From positions 629,051 to 693,050 of the forward strand of contig VWZF01001848.1 of NCBI GenBank assembly GCA_013396755.1: DNA of 64,000 nt. The letters run 5' to 3'. This document shows positions 57,439 through 64,000 of the stretch, in pieces. The number at the start of each line of letters is the position of its first letter. The stretch's first letter is position 1. Both the position numbers and the translations under genes were made by a program. Origin of the DNA: Sclerurus mexicanus. Taxonomy: Eukaryota; Chordata; Aves; Passeriformes; Furnariidae. The notes under the pieces were generated by a model. It was not told the DNA's origin. It saw nothing but the letters and a program-made list of their open reading frames with translations, and did no database searches.

Positions 57439-60400
57439 CACGAAAACCTTCTGGAAATGAATCCCTGTAAAATCAAACCCTTTTATGTATCTTCAAGAAA
57501 ATGGTATCAAATAAAAAAAATGTTACTGGATAGTGAGAACAGGAAAAGAATCAAGTAAAGGTTAAAAATTCATGAATCAGAAAAACAGAATCTCATATAC
57601 CACAAAGCAAGCAATCAGACTGAGGATGTTCAGTACAACAGGGGTAGTGCTTCAGAAGATTATAGAAAAAAGTATTTTCATCTTCTAAGTGATATCACAC
57701 TGACTTTTCTCCCCATAGTACAAATTTCTCACCAGGACTACTGGTACTGTTGATCATGTCACTGTTTGCTGGCTTAGCAGATGACTCCAGCTCCTATCAC
57801 TGGACAGGCAGTGCAGAGACCTCAGTCACCATAGCTCTGAAGTGCGATTCCACACTAGCCTAATTCTCAGCAGTCATAGTCCAGCCCTTTTGTTTGCAGC
57901 CATCCATGTGATCACACAATCAGCAGTGCAGGCTAAGTTGAAAACATCAACTTTTTCATATGGTGGGGTTTGGATGGACCACTGCCTTTAACCAACTCCC
58001 TGGCCAACTGGGTGAAAATAGATGGTGAAATCATATCTCTAGATTAATAAAGGTGTAGATTGGTTCTTGTTTCAATGCATTATAACACTGAAGATTTCTA
58101 TCCTAGTGGAGCATTGGTTTGTAAAGTTAGGCCAGAAACCCAAACTGTGAGCAGTAACTATTCCTCCTCCAAATAAAATTGAGAGGTGTACCCATCTCCT
58201 GTCCCTCAAATCTTGCTTGAATCCTACTGGCTCTGCTTCCTGCAAGGTTACTTTTCAAGCCTTTCTGGTGAATAAGACTATTAAGATGTGGAATACTCAT
58301 AATAACATGGCTGATCCATTAACTTCTGAGAAGAATGGGTACAAGGTTCTGTTATTTGCTTGCTCCACTCTTGATTCAGAATCACAAACCAGTTCACATA
58401 GCTGAACAGCAGTCAGTTGTAGTGACCTTACAAGAAATGGTTAAGGCCAATTGAAAACAACAGCTTACCAAGTGTATTCTGATGAAAAAGGCTTGGTGAC
58501 CATTTATAAGTGCTGATGTTTGACAAAGCTGCCTTCTGTTGCTCCCAAGGGATGAATACAGAAACCTTTTTAGTCTGGGTGCCATCTATAAAGCGATGCA
58601 TACCCTTAAGTGAATCTGCATAGCTGAACTATGACAGAAGTTGGGGCTCCCATGCAGAACTATATGGATACATGGCATGTACATGTTTTTCCCAGCAAGT
58701 AAATGATCTACAGAGCTCTCACACCTTCAGCACAAAAAAGTTGCTATAAAATATCACTTGAATGTTGTTCACATGCTTTAATTGCTCTTATTCTATATTA
58801 CAACCTGCATTCAAACAAAGTTTTTTCACCCATGTTTTGTCAATGCAAGATTTTGTCAAGTAGTGACTCAATTATGCCTAAAGTCAGGATTGTACCTCTT
58901 GCTGAGAAGGGTCTTGGCTAGTCTCGGAGAAATATACCATCATCAGGCACAGCCACATGTCTGAGACAGCCTGAACTCAAAAAGAGCTACAAGCCAGATC
59001 CAGAAATGTTTACCAGTCCGTGAAGAAACAAGAGCCTCAACAAAGTTTTTGAATTTTCTTGACATTTAATCAGTAGGATGAATCAGCCAGAGAGAAGAAT
59101 AAAAGTTAGTGGAAAGACATACAAGGAAATCCTGAAACAGAACAAACTGCCCTTGTCAGTAAACACAGGCACCTACATGACATCAGTTTTGGCCAGCCAC
59201 TGAGGACCGGCCCAGAGACCCCTTCTCAGATGGTCACTGTGTAACTGGGAAAACTAGACTTTGCTACATCTTAGGAATAGTAAGTAGACTGCTGGCAACT
59301 CCTCAGCATTTTGAAAGAGTAAAGCAAGTGAAAGTGTTTGAAGCACAGGAAGGAGGTCTGACTTGCTCAAGCAAAGACACCTTTGGGTTTTGTTTGGCTT
59401 GTGCTGAAGACAAACAGCTCTGGTCTGACTGGGGGCACCTACACTAGCCCTTCCTTCCTCTTTCAGCAAGTTGGGCAAGACACCCCTGTTCAGGAGGAAT
59501 CATGCACCTCCTCGGTAAGAGATACTGAATTCTTTTAGGAATCACTGAGCTGCAGAGAGGAGCACCACTGCTAAGCAGTGCTTCTGGATTGCTATTTTAG
59601 CATGACTGAGACTTGCTGAATCATATGGTTACTAACCACTCACAGCACTCCACCAGTTCATTCATCACACAAATATGAAGATGATGAATGATTAATACAT
59701 TTCACAAGGCACATTTTTGGTTTGTACTATTAATTAAATAGTGATAGATCTAGTCAGTCATAGATTTTTGTGTTAAGGAATTATGTTGGCGTATGAAGCC
59801 AGGTGAGGTGGGTGTAATGGAGCTAGATGGTAAAAACAAAACAGGCTGTCTCACAGGCCTATTTTAATCACTAGAAGAAACAGTTTAACTAATTTGGCAT
59901 CCATTGGTGCAAACTCTTTATGTACGAGATGTTCTAAAGTGTGAATTAAGTAATGCAGTATTAACTCAAAATAGAAGTCCCCACAGGGTGAATGCATTTA
60001 TTTAGTTCATTAATATTTAGTGCATACACAGCCCATTTCTTACAATATTAGTACACTAACCAGTCATTATTGCCCACTGTTTGTGTGCGACTGTCTCCTC
60101 ATCATATCCAGATGAAGAAGTCATGTAAACACTCCATATTCAATACAGAATGTTAGTTGAAACCACCAATAATCTCTACCTACATGATGGAGATAGCAGG
60201 AACTGGAAAGTTTGAACATGTCCTAATTTGTTGTGATACTATAATCATGACATAAGTAAAAGGATTCACAAGCCCACTTCAGAGGAATGTTTGATCCTAC
60301 TTTTTGCCCTTTTTCCAGCTATTCTAATTAATGATGCCATGAAGAAAACCCCACTGCAAACACAAAAGGACCTATACACAAATAACCATTTGTGTATGTG

Positions 60401-63400
60401 ACAAGGGTGTAAGTTTTGTGGTCTAACAATTTACGGAGATTGTATCCTTAGACAGTGTATCAATTTGTGTGCCCACATTCTAGTTGATTGCTGTAATCTG
60501 CTTTTCACGATTTCTAAATTATTTATGTGAAGAGGAACATCACAGTTCCACTGTGGATAGCCTCAGAGCCTCTTGGTCAGTACACAAGAAACATGAAAAA
60601 TGCTTTTAAATCCCTGCTTCAGATTAGGCAGAGCAGGCATTTGGGATATGCCTTAAACTTTCAAACTGCCAACTATTATAGAGTGGAGTGGGACTGTAAT
60701 TTGGAAGGGAGGATATGTCAGACAAGGACTGATCTCAGCTTAAACGCCTCCTCCAGGAGAGGGGCTGGAGTGAAGAACTCAAGGGCAAGTAAACACCTTT
60801 CTCCAGGCTGAAAATAGGTAAATATTGTGCATTCAAACCAGCTCTATCATGTTCTTGTTATGTTTGTATGGTACATTAATAAAGTTAAACTTCTTTTCCA
60901 AAATAACTGAAAGAAATCAGCTTTGTGATTCAGTTCAGGCAGTTACAATGTATGTGGGAAAAAGTAATTTAGCTTTGTTTCACTCATTCTGTTGCTCCTG
61001 AACCTACGCATTTTATAAATAAATCTTTTCTGACTGTAGGTCTTGTTTGCATTGCAGGCAGTCAGATTGAAGCAATACAACACCAAGAGAGGCGAGAAAT
61101 TCTTCTGCATGTGTCTAAAGTAGAATGCTAATGTCAAAACATCATTTCACTGTTAAAATGCTAATAATTTCAAGCAAATGCATACTCCAAACTGCTACAC
61201 ACATTGTAAGTTATTTGTATTTAGTTATACACACTGGCCAAATACAATAAAACATACTTTGGGGTATACATGGTTCATTGGTCAGGGTGTGTCAGAGTAG
61301 TAGAGAGAAGACACCGATTATGTGGATGATTATGATTAGATTTATGGCTAATACAGTATCTAAATATTGCCAATGCAGTATATAATACAAGCAGGTCTAA
61401 AGCTTTATAATATACACAAGTTCAGCTGGAAACATACAGAGTTACAGTCTTTGGCCCTAGGCAATGCACAACTGCAAAGCAACAAAGCTTTGGAGCACCT
61501 ACTTCAGGATGTTAACTCTGTATGTGGCTGGATCTTAGTGCTTCTACTCAACACCTAAAAGTGAGTGTTTCCCCATCTTCCAGCTGGAAGTATCCTGCAG
61601 GCATCCCTGCCAGGGAGAGAGGCATGGGGAACCTGCTCAGAAACTGCCTGCAACCTCGGGAGAGCAGTTTGCCCAGTTGGCCCAGTCTCCAGCAGCATTT
61701 TTTACCCATATGGAGGCCAATGTGTACCAAAGCCAATCGTAATCATCACAGCTCCCCCATCTCTGGAATGCATTCATTAAGCAAGCACCCAGACCCACTC
61801 GGTGTGCCTATCTTAGGACAAATCAGGTAGCCCATCAGACAGGGCAAGAGGGAGGGAGGGTGTGTGTGTTGGCTGAGGACACATGCCAAGACCTAACCAT
61901 CTTTTGTCGTTATCACACAGGGATAAGCTGTATGTACCAAGAATTTATTTTTCTCCCCCAAAGCATCTGGCTTTAGCAAAACCAGACGTGAAGGTACTTT
62001 TCCACTCAGAAAATGGCACAGCGGTGTTTCTGTGACAGTCAGTGTTGCCATCTTCTGCATTTCATCTTTCTCTGACAAATACCAGGAAAAATCTATTTGG
62101 AAATAATTTTCCTTTCCATAAATATGTAACAATATCATTGCATTGATATTTTCAGTCATTGTTTTCTGATTTGCGTTATCCTTGGGATCATACCAAAAAA
62201 ACCCACAGACAGCTCACACATAGTCAGTATAATATATATACTTGCACACAGATGTATTAGTAAGCATTTATGGATGCAGTAGTAAAAAGACAGACATGCA
62301 CATTCAAGTAAGTATTTATGGTCACCATAAAAATCATAGCATTTGTGATCAGAGCACCAGAAAACCTATTAAAATTACTTTGTTTTCCTTTTCTGAATAA
62401 AAGACCAGAAAGTTCACTTCCCCAAACACCCAAGATCAAATTAAAAATACTGTATTAACTTCCTGTCAGTAAGCAAACTGCTTGGGATTTGTTACTTCTA
62501 CGTTTCACTGTATCTGTTACTACGTTTATTACTGTCAGGGGTATATTGGAACATGTTACTAATGCAGCTAGTCAAATACAGGCTAGGTGAATACTTAAAA
62601 CTGGGCATTTATGAGAGATACTGTGATGTGGAAACCATGCTCAGTACAGAAGCAAAAAACTTTTAGAGAAGAAAGTTTGCTTCTAAATTTTATCCTAATT
62701 CATGTAATTAAAAAAATAATCTTTCCTTTTTTTTTAACTGTTTGATTAAAGAAAAAAGCCTGTCCATTTGCCTGTCAGCTCCGTTTTGGATGCTCTTGTT
62801 GCTCTGTAGTTGTAAGCACTGGGGATGCTGTCAAGAAGCAAGCCACTGCCACTGGAAGAAGTCTTCCCCGTCCCTTCTTCTGTCTCATTTTCCTGCCCAC
62901 ACTGCTCCATTCTCCCCTGCCAGCTCAAATGCTCTCTGCCCATACAAGCCAGATCAGGGGATCAACAGCACTGAAAACTGAGATGATACTGAATTTTCTG
63001 TCACATCTGGTCCCCATCTGGTTCATTGTACAGTTGTACAAATACTTGTGCTGATGAAAGGGAGGTGGTGGCACAGATGGCAATGGCCTACCAGAGGTCT
63101 AGGGAGGAATATTTCTTCACTTTGCTAACAGTTTGCCTTAAAATATCTCTTGAACTAGTGTTCAACTTAAAAAAGGATGTAAACAAACAGTCATTTTGGA
63201 AAGAGCTGCTATGATGTAAAATGTTACTTCCAGCTGCTTATTGTTTCTCAGCTGGAAAGCTGTTAAACCCCAGCTGTTTGGGTACTCCTGTACACCAGTT
63301 TAGCTATGCAGTAGGAAATCACTGGCACCGTAGGGATAATACCTTAAATCACCAGGGCTGTTTTCACCACAAGCATGACTCAAACTTCAGATGTGGAGTT

Positions 63401-64000
63401 GGTGAGTCTTTATCATCATTAGAGTCACACTGATCTCCATATTTGCAGCAGTTCTTACAAATCGTGTTGGTAGGAATGTCTGATAAGGGCCAAATGAGGG
63501 AAAGTAGGATTTCCTGCAGGTTAGGCTTGCCTCTGGGATCCTCCAGATATTTCATCTCATCCTTGTCTTATTGCTCCCAGAGTCCTAGGCAGTGGCTGGT
63601 ACTGTGATTTCTTTGTCCTTCTAAGGGTGACATTGCTGCTGCTGTTTACTGAGGCTCAGTCTTCTGAAAACTGAGTGTTTATCAGATCCAAATTTAGTGA
63701 AATATAGATTCAGTCTTTATGCTTGATGTGAGTTCTGTGGGGCTCCATGTACGTGTTTGCAGCGGAAGTGACTGGGGCAGTCACTTAGGAAGTCATTGCT
63801 TTGACAGCATCTTACTGCTGCTTGGCAGCTTGCTACTCCCTGGTCTCAAACAGTCAATGGAAGAGAATGCATTCATGGCCATCTTAATATAAAGTCAGGG
63901 CTTAAATCCTCCTTGAGAGTTTAAGTAGTTGGACTCTGGTGGACAGACAGGTTTCATTACCATTTTGGTGTGGATGAAATAAACTTCAGCAATAAATAAG

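Larger units (their letters stand above)
54451..64000. other. Upstream flank of SAMD3, no coding exon recognised
   Basis: AT-rich non-coding sequence. It contains the A-rich microsatellite at 54570-54620, a T15 run at 57424-57438 and a GGGA/GT simple stretch near 61847-61869. Blocks near 55140-55320 and 59640-60130 look non-repetitive. Frames of up to about 100 codons occur on both strands without recognisable domains. A 5' non-coding exon of a neighbouring gene such as TMEM200A could hide here. Confidence 0.55.

Noticed and set aside
61847..61869. G-quadruplex at the GGGA repeat
   Set aside because: Only three G3 runs are present before the GT repeat, so a standard four-run motif is not met.
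54451..64000. TMEM200A coding sequence
   Set aside because: Its coding region is expected as one long exon of several hundred codons; no frame here exceeds about 102 codons and none resembles it.
1..64000. tRNA, rRNA, CRISPR array, operon or phage-like system
   Set aside because: No cloverleaf, regularly spaced repeat array or dense gene cluster was seen; composition, introns and CR1 relics show vertebrate nuclear DNA.

Overview
The window reads as a piece of a bird chromosome. Two spliced vertebrate genes lie tail to tail among AT-rich introns. The recognisable mobile DNA is relics of CR1-type LINEs, the dominant interspersed repeat of birds and other reptiles. There are no operons, no prokaryotic signals and no intact transposon. 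Most open frames are short and look like chance. Coding sequence was found by translating short GT/AG-bounded segments, matching them to remembered family members, and checking that the splice phase closes at every junction.

Region 1 (1 to about 15.5 kb, + strand): the 3' end of L3MBTL3, a malignant-brain-tumor (MBT) repeat chromatin reader. Six coding exons are placed: 498-644, 2028-2192, 6080-6171, 10104-10267, 11134-11196 and 13656-13799. They run from the last cysteine of the C2HC zinc finger, through a low-complexity linker, to the C-terminal SAM domain and the TGA. The MBT repeats lie upstream, outside the window. Two polyadenylation signals follow, at 14536 and 15514.

Region 2 (about 15.5-17.25 kb): the short gap between the two convergent genes.

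Region 3 (about 17.25-54.4 kb, - strand): the complete coding sequence of SAMD3, a SAM-domain protein of unknown biochemical function. Ten coding exons give 531 codons plus a stop, and every phase closes. The ATG is at 53537 and the TGA at 17469-17471. A CpG-richer patch at about 54.12-54.45 kb is the best candidate promoter and first exon.

Region 4 (about 54.5-64 kb): upstream flank of SAMD3. No coding exon is recognised. In mammals TMEM200A lies next in this direction, but its large coding exon is not in the window.

The gene order L3MBTL3 then SAMD3, convergent, matches the order I know from human 6q23. The two neighbours both encode SAM domains (C-terminal in L3MBTL3, N-terminal in SAMD3), but nothing shows that they work together. 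I found no previously undescribed system. The most notable points are a 79-bp tandem duplication across a SAMD3 splice acceptor, a C12 polypyrimidine tract four bases from another SAMD3 acceptor beside two undetermined bases, an in-frame cassette-like exon in the L3MBTL3 linker, and several intronic blocks that look like conserved regulatory elements.
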